From the IMG/VR virus record IMGVR_UViG_3300034166_001101, positions 1 to 37,312 of that record: a stretch of DNA of 37,312 nucleotides, one strand, 5' to 3'. Shown in pieces: positions 13,850-21,008 of this stretch. The notes under the pieces are model-generated. The model was not told the origin of the DNA. It searched no databases and saw only the letters and a program-made list of their open reading frames with translations. A program made the position numbers and the translations under genes. Position 1 is the stretch's first letter; every line of letters starts with the position of its first letter. This DNA is from a virus.

Positions 13850-13987
13850 ATGAGTTCAGGAAAAGGGGATTCTTATCGGCCAGTAAACTACAAAATTTAC
13901 TGTGAAAATTGGGAGAAAATTTTTGGATGTCAGACGAACAAACGATCAAAAAGCTCAAAGAAAAAGTCCAAGAACTCCAAAAAGTAA
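13850..13987 (+). CDS. small conserved-type phage protein (leaderless)
   Basis: The product is 45 residues. MSSGKGDSYRPVNYKIYCENW followed by EKIFG matches a short protein type seen, from memory, in many phages (start S-x-G-K-G-D, then RPVN and an ENWDKIFG-like segment). The C-terminal 20 residues are Lys/Ser-rich (KRSKSSKKKSKNSKK), in the part that overlaps the next gene in another frame. There is no SD. The start codon is six bases after a consensus TATAAT. Function unknown. Confidence 0.7.
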   Translation: MSSGKGDSYRPVNYKIYCENWEKIFGCQTNKRSKSSKKKSKNSKK

Positions 13988-14073
13988 ATCGTGAAATAAC
14001 TGTTGCTGCTGGAAAATTAGCAGCAGAAAACATGGATTTAAAGAAAAAACTTGACAAGAAGAAGAGAAAGTGA
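13927..14073 (+). CDS. short coiled-coil protein overlapping its neighbour
   Basis: The product is 48 residues: MSDEQTIKKLKEKVQELQKV, then NREITVAAGKLAAENMDLKKK and a basic tail. It has a regular heptad pattern and is almost certainly a coiled coil. It starts 61 bases before the end of the previous gene in a different frame, with GGAG about 11 bases upstream. The stop codon overlaps the -10 region of the next promoter. The helical regularity supports a real product, but it could be a chance frame in A-rich DNA. Confidence 0.5.
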   Translation: MSDEQTIKKLKEKVQELQKVNREITVAAGKLAAENMDLKKKLDKKKRK

Positions 14074-14079
14074 TATACT
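14051..14079 (+). promoter_or_regulatory. consensus sigma70 promoter, TTGACA-17-TATACT
   Basis: TTGACA (14051-14056) and TATACT (14074-14079) have a 17-base spacer. Six bases (ATAACT) then lead to ATG 14086, so a leaderless start is predicted. The promoter lies within the 3' end of the coiled-coil gene. Confidence 0.75.
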
Positions 14080-14085
14080 ATAACT

Positions 14086-14259
14086 ATGCCTAATTCAAAG
14101 CAACGCATTACTAATCGTAAGCACAAGAGAAGCCATGAACTTCGTAAGCGTAAGAGGGCTACTAGCCTGATGAACGCCAAGGTTGGAACACTCCGAGAGC
14201 TTGACCGGATTGGCCAACTTCCTAAGTCTGTCAAGCAAGAGAGATTGCCGAATGGCTAA
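14086..14259 (+). CDS. small very basic protein, probably nucleic-acid binding (leaderless)
   Basis: The product is 57 residues and strongly positive: MPNSKQRITNRKHKRSHELR, then KRKRATSLMNAKVGTLREL, ending QERLPNG. The composition suggests RNA or DNA binding. The start codon lies six bases after a near-perfect promoter and no SD exists. It overlaps the following gene by eight bases. No family was recognised. Confidence 0.65.
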   Translation: MPNSKQRITNRKHKRSHELRKRKRATSLMNAKVGTLRELDRIGQLPKSVKQERLPNG

Positions 14260-14548
14260 TTCCACACAGATGTCCATTGAGGACATTCGCAAGAAGTTTG
14301 ATAAGATTGATTGTTTCTTCACCTATTATGATGGTGAGAAGGCCACCTTTGATTTCTATGGCTCTGACATGAATGGCTATGAAGTCAGGATTTCCTTGGG
14401 TGGTTGTCCTGCTTGGATCAAGAATTTTTCTTTTGGTTCAAAGGATGGCCTAAATATCAGTGATGCACTGACTCGTCATGTGCGTTATCTTTCCGTGACT
14501 GACAATCATGGAAAAGTTCTTTACGAGCAGTTCTTTGATGTCGCCTGA
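14252..14548 (+). CDS. unknown phage protein
   Basis: The product is 98 residues. It starts at ATG 14252, inside the end of the previous gene, with GAGAG about eight bases upstream. A helical start (MSIEDIRKKFDKIDCFFTYY) leads into a beta-rich domain (EKATFDFYGSDMNGYEVRIS, LTRHVRYLSVTDNHGKVLYE). It is soluble and of moderate charge. It belongs to the 14086-15201 operon. No function can be assigned. Confidence 0.75.
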   Translation: MANSTQMSIEDIRKKFDKIDCFFTYYDGEKATFDFYGSDMNGYEVRISLGGCPAWIKNFSFGSKDGLNISDALTRHVRYLSVTDNHGKVLYEQFFDVA

Positions 14549-14557
14549 AAGGAAACT

Positions 14558-14977
14558 ATGAATAACTCAGACCATAACGATTTTGACCAATGGCAAAATG
14601 GAGATAATGACTCCAACAACCCAAACAATTATCCTCCATTCAACTACTGGAAACTTCCAAACAATTCCAAGTATTTTGAATCATTCCAAAAGATGTGGGA
14701 GAACATGTACAAAGGCGATGGAATGGATGATTTGGCAAATTACTTGAATATAAATGAATTGTTGAAAGAACAAGCAAGACAACAGAACATTAAGAAGCCG
14801 AATCGCAAGAACAACAGAAAGTCTACAGTGGTTAATTTTACACAAGATGAATACATGAAGTTGATTGAAATTCGTGGCTATCTTGCAATTACTGAACAGT
14901 ACGCACACGTGAAAGCATTAGATAAAGTCTTGAATCAGATTCAAATGATTCCATTTCCTCCAAATCAAAAGGATTAA
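14558..14977 (+). CDS. unknown Asn-rich phage protein
   Basis: The product is 139 residues. The first 40 are extremely rich in Asn, Asp and Pro (FDQWQNGDNDSNNPNNYPPF) and likely disordered. The middle is helical and basic (KKPNRKNNRKSTVVNFTQD), and the end is helical (YMKLIEIRGYLAITEQYAHV). A good SD (AAGGA) precedes the ATG. Its neighbours are unknown early-type genes. No domain was recognised. Confidence 0.75.
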   Translation: MNNSDHNDFDQWQNGDNDSNNPNNYPPFNYWKLPNNSKYFESFQKMWENMYKGDGMDDLANYLNINELLKEQARQQNIKKPNRKNNRKSTVVNFTQDEYMKLIEIRGYLAITEQYAHVKALDKVLNQIQMIPFPPNQKD

Positions 14978-14979
14978 AA

Positions 14980-15201
14980 ATGAGTTCATATAAGCCCGGT
15001 GAAGGTTATGATAAAGGTTTTGGTTGTCGTATGAATGGTGGTGAACTTCCAAATCAAGCAGTCTTTTCAATTGATCCTTATTGGAAGGAGTACAAGACTG
15101 GCTGGGAAGATGCCGATACGAAGATCATCAACGAGGCCAGAGAAAGAAATTCTTGCACAAAGCCAAAGTGCTGCAAGAAGAAAAACTTTATTCAGGACTG
15201 A
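14980..15201 (+). CDS. small Cys-tailed unknown protein
   Basis: The product is 73 residues. GYDKGFGCRMNGGELPNQAVF is followed by SIDPYWKEYKTGWEDAD and a tail CTKPKCCKKKNFIQD, whose three close cysteines could bind a metal. The gene starts two bases after the previous stop. Its TGA abuts the TGA of the convergent gene inside a 14-bp palindrome. Confidence 0.65.
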   Translation: MSSYKPGEGYDKGFGCRMNGGELPNQAVFSIDPYWKEYKTGWEDADTKIINEARERNSCTKPKCCKKKNFIQD

Positions 15202-15208
15202 TCAGTCC
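15195..15208. repeat. 14-bp palindrome at convergent stop codons
   Basis: GGACTGATCAGTCC contains both stop codons: TGA of the rightward gene (15199-15201) and TGA of the leftward gene (15202-15204). It has no loop and no T-tract, so a normal intrinsic terminator is unlikely. Confidence 0.6.
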
Positions 15209-15915
15209 ATAAAATTTTTGGCAGGATAGTTTATCCAGTGAAGTTCATTTTCTCCGTTCAACGGATTTAATGACTTCACTGCTATCTTTCCAGACTTGTT
15301 TCTTCTCTGAAACCGCTGCAAATAAGTCTTGTTTTCGCTATCTGGAACATCTTTCCAAGATTTGGCTGCTTTTAATTGAATAAATTCTTCAGGACATACT
15401 TCAAAAACTTCGCAGTTGTCAAAATATTTTGGCATCTTTCTTCTTTGAAGAGGCATACCAAGTTTGGGATCAAACCCAGAGATTCCGCCTTGATTGATGT
15501 TTCCACCTTCGGCAGGAACACCCAATGCCCCAGCCCCTCCACCTGTTGCCATGTCTTCAAGAAGTTCCAAATAACTCACTTCACCGTTTGAATTTTGTGT
15601 TATGATTCCTTCCACCAAGCAGTGAAATTGTTCTTGTGTGATTTCAAACTTTTCAACTTCTTCAGAGAACATTTGAAGAGTTGACATATAGTTGCCAAGT
15701 CTTGCCCTAGTCATTCCATATGGTAATTGGTCAAAGATTTTCTTTAATTTGATGACAAGATATTCAAAGGGATCAATGCTGCTTTCTGGCTTAAGGACAT
15801 TTCCCTGTGCATCAATGATGCCTGCGGAATAAGCAGTCAAAGCAGTGTAAGGACCGCTGAGGGCGTCAGCCAACTTGTAGAAATAAAAGGTAGGAACCAG
15901 ATTTCCGGGATGCAT
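15202..15915 (-). CDS. conserved-type phage structural protein, unknown role
   Basis: The product is 237 residues. MHPGNLVPTFYFYKLADALSG, then GIIDAQGNVLKPESSIDPFEY and KIFDQLPYGMTRARL form a well-ordered domain that I associate with a conserved late protein of T4-like marine phages. The middle has a Gly-rich linker (MATGGGAGALGVPAEGGN). The C-terminus is basic (LQRFQRRNKSGKIAVK). Its late motif ends six bases before the ATG and there is no SD. The specific role (head, neck or baseplate) cannot be told. Confidence 0.7.
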   Translation of the reverse strand: MHPGNLVPTFYFYKLADALSGPYTALTAYSAGIIDAQGNVLKPESSIDPFEYLVIKLKKIFDQLPYGMTRARLGNYMSTLQMFSEEVEKFEITQEQFHCLVEGIITQNSNGEVSYLELLEDMATGGGAGALGVPAEGGNINQGGISGFDPKLGMPLQRRKMPKYFDNCEVFEVCPEEFIQLKAAKSWKDVPDSENKTYLQRFQRRNKSGKIAVKSLNPLNGENELHWINYPAKNFMD

Positions 15916-15921
15916 CTAAAA

Positions 15922-15928
15922 TATTTAG
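15922..15928 (-). promoter_or_regulatory. late-type promoter motif CTAAATA
   Basis: CTAAATA, TTTTAG, then ATG 15915. It overlaps the stop codon of the upstream gene. Confidence 0.55.
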
Positions 15929-16323
15929 TTTTCTGTTTGAGAGAGTTTTCTGTCAACTCTGGGATCTGTGTTCAAATCTGTATATCTGACTTCCGGTGAA
16001 TTTTTGATGTCAAATTCCAAAAATACAGTGAAAGATTTGAGATATGAATGAAGTCTGGGTTCTAACTTGAAAAATAAAATTCGGGAACAATTTTGGTCCC
16101 CGAATACATTTCTTAAAATTATTAGGTGGTTTATTATTAAGCGTTCACGGATTGACTTTAAGGTCTTGTGTTTGTGAATCTTTTGCAATAATCTCTTTAT
16201 GTACTTGACTCTTTTTAAGTCATCAACGAACTCATTCTTGCCAGAACACTCTGGATTAAAATAATATCTCTGACAGAATTCAACAAAATTTTCTTCTGTC
16301 AGAGAGTTTATTTTTTCTTGCAT
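15925..16323 (-). CDS. conserved-type phage protein, unknown role
   Basis: The product is 132 residues from ATG 16323, eight bases after the previous stop. I prefer this start over an in-frame one 75 bases upstream because the extra residues would overlap the neighbouring gene and the protein then begins naturally (MQEKINSLTEENFVEFCQRY). It is helical, with FNPECSGKNEFVDDLKRVKYI, ERLIINHLIILRNVFG and RILFFKLEPRLHSYLKSF. I recall this pattern (PEC...EF..DLKR.KY.KRLL, ERL..NHLI...NVFG) from T4-like phages as a small protein of unknown function. Confidence 0.75.
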   Translation of the reverse strand: MQEKINSLTEENFVEFCQRYYFNPECSGKNEFVDDLKRVKYIKRLLQKIHKHKTLKSIRERLIINHLIILRNVFGDQNCSRILFFKLEPRLHSYLKSFTVFLEFDIKNSPEVRYTDLNTDPRVDRKLSQTEN

Positions 16324-16330
16324 CAATGAG

Positions 16331-16885
16331 TTAGTGTTGGCATCCACAGTCAGAATCCGCCATGTCACTGTTGTACGAAGAAGAAGCGGCTGGAACAATC
16401 ATCATTCCGACTTTACGGAGACCGTTGGGCATCTTTTGGACGGATACTACGAGGTTCAATGAGTGACCAAGTTTTTCCTTGATCCCATCACCTTGCTTGA
16501 ATCCTGTCTTGTTGATGTCATCGTATGGATTTTGTCCATAGACACCGAGTTGTGGGCTTCCGTATTGGACCAGTTCATATACATTTTCACCGTCGTTTAC
16601 TCGTCCACTGCAAGAGAAATCAAGGCCAAAGTGATTTAACTTTTGTTTTACAATCCCTGTAAGACCATCCGGGTCGATGTAATCTCTGTTTGAGAATGTA
16701 TGAAGCAATGCATTGATTGCATCAATAGAACGAGGAAGTTTTAGATTGAAAGTTCCCTTGTCTGTAAGAGCTGAAACTTTTCCTGCTCCTTGGGGATCTC
16801 CAATATAGAGACCGCCACCCTCTGTGTGTTCAGGTGCATTTTCGACCAATGTGTTGATTTTTGAAAGTAATTGTTTAAATTTCAT
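16331..16885 (-). CDS. phage protein, possible internal head or virion protein
   Basis: The product is 184 residues. The basic amphipathic start MKFKQLLSKINTLVENAPEH contains LVE, a possible cleavage site for a T4-type head protease (LxE/IxE). The body is beta-rich (GGGLYIGDPQGAGKVSALTD, NVYELVQYGSPQLGVYGQ), with VGMMIVPAASSSYNSD near the end and a terminal CGCQH. CTAAATA lies 11 bases before the ATG with GAAGAGAAG between, so this one may have a ribosome site. The role is inferred only from context. Confidence 0.7.
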   Translation of the reverse strand: MKFKQLLSKINTLVENAPEHTEGGGLYIGDPQGAGKVSALTDKGTFNLKLPRSIDAINALLHTFSNRDYIDPDGLTGIVKQKLNHFGLDFSCSGRVNDGENVYELVQYGSPQLGVYGQNPYDDINKTGFKQGDGIKEKLGHSLNLVVSVQKMPNGLRKVGMMIVPAASSSYNSDMADSDCGCQH

Positions 16886-16896
16886 GGCTTCTCTTC

Positions 16897-16903
16897 TATT
16901 TAG
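16897..16903 (-). promoter_or_regulatory. late-type promoter motif CTAAATA
   Basis: CTAAATA, then eleven bases including GAAGAG, then ATG 16885. A short leader with a weak SD is possible. Confidence 0.5.
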
Positions 16904-16904
16904 A

Positions 16905-18056
16905 TTAATTTTTACTGTTTCTATTCTTTATCAACCCAAACAGATCTGGATTGTAAATTTTGTTTTTCATGTTGTGCAAAGCGTACTCAGCAATGTCTTC
17001 TGTCAATTTTTTCCACTTTCCACCCTTGCTCTTATAGCACTTTGCAGCCCAAGCATTGGCGTATGCGCTAGGATAGACATCAAATTTTTGTTTTGCTTGT
17101 GCAATACATGATGACCATTTCTTTGGATTCTTTGGCTTATTCTTGGCTTCTTCAAGAACTTCCGATTCCTTCAACATGGATGAAACGGATTGGGAACTCC
17201 AAGTCTTGCAGGCCCAATAACGAGCCTTCCAGCGAGGACCGGGATTGGCGCAATTATGGCGAGCACGGAAGTTCTTTCTCCGTGCAGGATCATCTCTCTT
17301 GATTTCCATGTTGGGATCACCAAAGTTTACCTTAACTACATTTCCTTTGTCGTTCTTTACATAAACTTTGTACTTTTTGACATCACCACGCATTATCTTA
17401 TTCAGTTTGACTTTCTTCTTTTCTTCTTCATGGAGTTCAAGCATCTCGTCAAATTCATTGTATTCTTGTCCTTCGGTAACATCAACAAAACCCATGGTTG
17501 TGTCAGGAGTGAAAGATTCAGTTAGTTCACAACCATATTCATCACTGAAAGTGACTGCATACTTTCCATCTTCTGTGATTTCAATCATGTCTACATTCAA
17601 GAAGTCACCATTTTCATTGATGACCAAATCAAATGGAAGAAGTTCCTGCGCTTCGATGGGAGCAAATTGGAGAGGAATTACATGGTTTGAATTTTCAACC
17701 AAGAAGTAATCAAAGCATTCCTTTACTTCAGTTACACCAGTTTTGACGAAGATTGGCTTCTTTCCACTCTTGCCTTCGCCCTTCTTTCCTCTTCCTGCCT
17801 TGTGTTGGGCTACACGCTTTCTGCGTACAAAACTCCCAATCTTTTTCTTTCCAAGTTTCTCGGCCTTTTGGCGGCTGAGGCAGGCAGCATAGGCTTCACC
17901 TTCCTTGGCATCACCACACTTGCCTACTCGTTCTCCCTTAGTATTGTAACGATCCCAACCCGGACCCCCGCCAGCGGATTCCCGGTTGAACCATTTACCG
18001 AGGCCAGAATCAGAGTAAACTTTTTCAGTTATTAACTTTATTTTCTTGGAGATCAT
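16905..18056 (-). CDS. mosaic basic protein combining three phage/large-virus modules
   Basis: The product is 383 residues. About residues 20-95 (LGKWFNRESAGGGPGWDRYN, KCGDAKEGEAYAACLSRQKA, GSFVRRKRVAQHKAG) resemble the DUF6321-type module. About 240-300 (VVKVNFGDPNMEIKRDDPAR, FRARHNCANPGPRWKARYW) is a motif often joined to head-maturation proteins of phages. About 315-355 (NPKKWSSCIAQAKQKFDVYP, SAYANAWAAKCYKSKGGKWK) is DUF5872-like. Functions of these modules are not known to me; all are basic and Trp/Cys-containing. The start is at ATG 18056, overlapping the upstream TGA by four bases, so the gene is translationally coupled to the 782-residue protein. Confidence 0.75.
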   Translation of the reverse strand: MISKKIKLITEKVYSDSGLGKWFNRESAGGGPGWDRYNTKGERVGKCGDAKEGEAYAACLSRQKAEKLGKKKIGSFVRRKRVAQHKAGRGKKGEGKSGKKPIFVKTGVTEVKECFDYFLVENSNHVIPLQFAPIEAQELLPFDLVINENGDFLNVDMIEITEDGKYAVTFSDEYGCELTESFTPDTTMGFVDVTEGQEYNEFDEMLELHEEEKKKVKLNKIMRGDVKKYKVYVKNDKGNVVKVNFGDPNMEIKRDDPARRKNFRARHNCANPGPRWKARYWACKTWSSQSVSSMLKESEVLEEAKNKPKNPKKWSSCIAQAKQKFDVYPSAYANAWAAKCYKSKGGKWKKLTEDIAEYALHNMKNKIYNPDLFGLIKNRNSKN

Positions 18057-20401
18057 TCCCAACTACCTTTTTTCTGTGTTTCGCCTTTTTTGTGTCCGTT
18101 GTCAGAACGATTAGCAGACTTATCACGAACACGTAAATTATTTATGCCTTTGGAACCACCCCGTCGAAGAGGCTTCTTGTGGTCGATATCCTTGCCATCA
18201 CCACGCTTGGCTCTTCCTTTCTTGATCATAAGTTCACGGGCAGCAGTTCTTGCTGCCCTTTGTTTTCTTTGCTTGGGCTTTCCGTGGTAATTTTTGTATT
18301 CCTTCTCGTAGTCTCTTTCGGCTTCCTCAAGTTGAAGAATGAATGCTTCAAGAATTGATGGATCTTCTTGAATTTTTTCCATTATTGCATTGTAGATTTC
18401 TTTAAGGGGAACCACATCTTCATATGACTCAAGAAGTATGGCAGGATTGTCCTCAAACAAAGCCTGCTCTGAGTCTGTTATTAACTCAATGTTTCTGAAT
18501 GCCTTGAGCACAAAATTATTGGTCAAGGCTTCGATCAAGCAGTCGTTGATCAACAAGGCAGATTCCTGCATCATTTGGTTTGCAATTCTGTCATGTGTAA
18601 TGACGGGAATCTTTATTGTCTTTTTGCCAATCGTTACATAGTTGTATTCAACCGAATTCAGGTCTTTTGGTGAGAAACCTGGAAGAAGACTTGCATTCAT
18701 CAGAAAGTCATTGTTGTCCACGATGTCCCTGACGATGAATTCGATTGGGTTGATTGTCTTTGCATCAATCAAGATGTCTTTCAGAGATTTCTTTTTTTCC
18801 TTGGCCTCAACAATGGTTCTATATTTCTTCATTGTCTCGGCGGATCTTGATCGAAGCGATCCAATGTTTGCAGAGTTTATTACATCCTTGGCTTTCTTGA
18901 TGTCAATATCTGCCTGCTGTGAAATCGTGTTGAAATAATCATCGGTGAGCGGAAAGACACCGTTGATGGTGACCAAATGGTTTGGGGCCACTTCGGGTGG
19001 AACCAGACCGTCGCCTCTTAAATTTGCTTTGAGAATTGTGGAAACAACGGCAGCACGAAGCGGTGACTTGCTGCTTGACTTACTTCCGCTGAACATTCCC
19101 TTTGTTCTTTCAAGCCATGTGTTTTTATAATTTTGCATAGAGGCCAAAGGATTTAGATTTCCTTCGGCGTCCAAAATTGGTCCAATGTCTTGGCCTTGGG
19201 AATTCTTCAACTTTATCTTCTGCAGTTCAGAAACCAAAGATTCATCGGCCATGATTGTTCCGAGCAATTCATCTGGAATCAATGATGTCGCAAAGCCTGC
19301 AGTTTCCTGTGATGCACTCTGCATCATTTCTGCAAGTTTGGGATCTGCTTGCATCATTTGAGGATTACTCAAAGTCTGCATCAAAGCAGAAGCAATGAGT
19401 CCCTTGAAAGACTTGTTTCCCTGATCAAACTGAGTTGTGGAAAGAGCCATTTCACCACCAGCAGAAACCTTGAACTTGTAGTTTCCACATTGCATGTCAA
19501 CGGCACCTTCTGAGTTGACCGGAGTTCCACCAGTCTCAATTGTTGAGACTAGATTTTGAATGCATTCGTCACCAATCTGTGAAAGAATCTTTCTTGCGGT
19601 GTTGAAGGCATTACGGGTAAATTCAGTGGCAGTTGGGGCCAGTGAATTATATGTCTGCATCTCCTGCTCAGATGCACCAGCCTTGATTTTTGCCAAGAAC
19701 ATCAATGCATTCAGTACTTGTTGATTGTATGGAAGATTTGATACAGGACTGATTGCAAACTTGACTGTCAGTGCTTCATAACTGAGATTGTCGAAATCTG
19801 TGTTTGCTGGTGGTCTTCTTGTGGCCTTGAAGTATTCTTGCCGAACATCCAATGGCATCTGAGCAAGTTGGTTTCCATCCATTTGAGACATTGCCTTGAA
19901 AATGTCTTCCTTGGACATGCGTTTTGCTTTTGTCTTGCTTTCTTTCTTTTCTTCCCGAGATTCTTCTTTTTTGGTTTCTCCACCCTCTTTGCGTTCTGTT
20001 TTCTTTTCTTCTTTTTTATCTGAAGGCTTCTTGCCTTTCACATCACCAAAAAGAAGTTTGGAGGCTCGGGTTTGTTCAAATTTTGGATCATTGGAAATTT
20101 GCTGTGCTTCTTCCATTGAAAGCGCATCTTTTCCTACTTTTTCATGAGTATCTGGATTGAAAGAATCCTTGAAGATGAGTTGCAATCGTCCATCACGGGT
20201 CTTGACTGCAATTATTTCCTTTACCAATTCCTGCTTTGATTTTCTGTCGCGGGGAATTTGACGAGAACGCTCTGCGCGCTTTCTTGCAGCGTCTTTTGCC
20301 TTTAGATCCCCTGAGCCTGTTTTTCTAGACTCTTTCCGGAGACTTTCACCAATTTTTGCAGTTGCTTCTTGTAAATGTTGTAAAAAGTATGGGAATTTCA
20401 T
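18053..20401 (-). CDS. large putative virion protein with C-terminal HNH-like domain
   Basis: The product is 782 residues. MKFPYFLQHLQEATAKIGE contains LQE and IGE, candidate head-protease sites. Residues about 20-170 are extremely basic/acidic low complexity (KKEEKKTERKEGGETKKEES). The centre is helical (LSYEALTVKFAISPVSNLPY, MFLAKIKAGASEQEM) and of unknown fold. The end (about 690-782) is an HNH-type module: ERDYEKEYKNYHGKPKQRKQ, then GDGKDIDHKKPLRRGG and INNLRVRDKSANRSDN. An ending of this kind is, from memory, recurrent on phage structural proteins. The late motif ends seven bases before the ATG, with no SD. Confidence 0.75.
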   Translation of the reverse strand: MKFPYFLQHLQEATAKIGESLRKESRKTGSGDLKAKDAARKRAERSRQIPRDRKSKQELVKEIIAVKTRDGRLQLIFKDSFNPDTHEKVGKDALSMEEAQQISNDPKFEQTRASKLLFGDVKGKKPSDKKEEKKTERKEGGETKKEESREEKKESKTKAKRMSKEDIFKAMSQMDGNQLAQMPLDVRQEYFKATRRPPANTDFDNLSYEALTVKFAISPVSNLPYNQQVLNALMFLAKIKAGASEQEMQTYNSLAPTATEFTRNAFNTARKILSQIGDECIQNLVSTIETGGTPVNSEGAVDMQCGNYKFKVSAGGEMALSTTQFDQGNKSFKGLIASALMQTLSNPQMMQADPKLAEMMQSASQETAGFATSLIPDELLGTIMADESLVSELQKIKLKNSQGQDIGPILDAEGNLNPLASMQNYKNTWLERTKGMFSGSKSSSKSPLRAAVVSTILKANLRGDGLVPPEVAPNHLVTINGVFPLTDDYFNTISQQADIDIKKAKDVINSANIGSLRSRSAETMKKYRTIVEAKEKKKSLKDILIDAKTINPIEFIVRDIVDNNDFLMNASLLPGFSPKDLNSVEYNYVTIGKKTIKIPVITHDRIANQMMQESALLINDCLIEALTNNFVLKAFRNIELITDSEQALFEDNPAILLESYEDVVPLKEIYNAIMEKIQEDPSILEAFILQLEEAERDYEKEYKNYHGKPKQRKQRAARTAARELMIKKGRAKRGDGKDIDHKKPLRRGGSKGINNLRVRDKSANRSDNGHKKGETQKKGSWE

Positions 20402-20408
20402 CTTAAAT

Positions 20409-20415
20409 TATTTAG
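20409..20415 (-). promoter_or_regulatory. late-type promoter motif CTAAATA
   Basis: CTAAATA, ATTTAAG, then ATG 20401. It overlaps the stop codon of the 20412-21008 gene. Confidence 0.55.
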
Positions 20416-21008
20416 CCTTCTGTAGATTCGCCGGGAACCTCAAAAGGATTGTATAATTTTAGATGTTTATAAGTCTTTGCCTTCCCTATGACCAATTTTC
20501 TTAAATTGGCATAATCTAGATTATTCTCTTTGGCAAATTGCGAAATATTTGAAACTTGAATATGTTGATTAGTTCTTATGTCCACAAAAGTTGCAGACAT
20601 GGTTATTTGAATCTTTTTCTTCTTTGGTTTCTTTATCTTTTTCTTCGCACCTTCTTGTTTCTGAACGGGGCGAAGTTCTACCGCTGTCCAACCTTTGTAT
20701 GTCTTTCTCTTTCCATTCATCAATTCACAAATTTTAACACAAGACATGCCATGTTTTTCTCCGAACTCTGTCATGCTTGTGAAGAAGACTTTTTCCCCTG
20801 TATCTACTCTTTTGAGCCAATATCCATTCTGTTGTTCTATTGGACTCTTCCAAATCCAATACTTTCCTTCTTGCAAAAAGAAGCCTCCGTGCTGTTGAAC
20901 AAACAAGGCTCGCAATTTTGCGGCCTTGGAGTTATCATTCATCTGCATCCAAAGTTTTGTTCCCTTGGTGTTTACTTGATCTTCAATTGTCTTCTGCTCT
21001 TGGAACAT
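20412..21008 (-). CDS. double NUMOD-like HTH protein without nuclease domain
   Basis: The product is 198 residues. Two similar segments, FGEKHGMSCVKICELMNGKR-KTYKGW (about 83-108) and FAKENNLDYANLRKLVIGKA-KTYKHLKL (about 157-184), look like the NUMOD1-type helix-turn-helix module that guides homing endonucleases to DNA, each ending in the same KTYK. A basic KKKIKKPKKKK linker lies between. No HNH, GIY-YIG or LAGLIDADG core is present. The SD AGGAGG is six bases from ATG 21008 (a second ATG lies directly upstream at 21011). It overlaps the exonuclease gene by 26 bases. It may be a remnant of a mobile gene or a domesticated DNA-binding protein. Confidence 0.65.
   Translation of the reverse strand: MFQEQKTIEDQVNTKGTKLWMQMNDNSKAAKLRALFVQQHGGFFLQEGKYWIWKSPIEQQNGYWLKRVDTGEKVFFTSMTEFGEKHGMSCVKICELMNGKRKTYKGWTAVELRPVQKQEGAKKKIKKPKKKKIQITMSATFVDIRTNQHIQVSNISQFAKENNLDYANLRKLVIGKAKTYKHLKLYNPFEVPGESTEG

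Noticed and set aside
13850-14234. Minus-strand open frame of about 128 codons
   Set aside because: It is antisense to three small plus-strand genes that have consensus promoters and known-type starts; the product is a hydrophobic/Ser-rich shadow.
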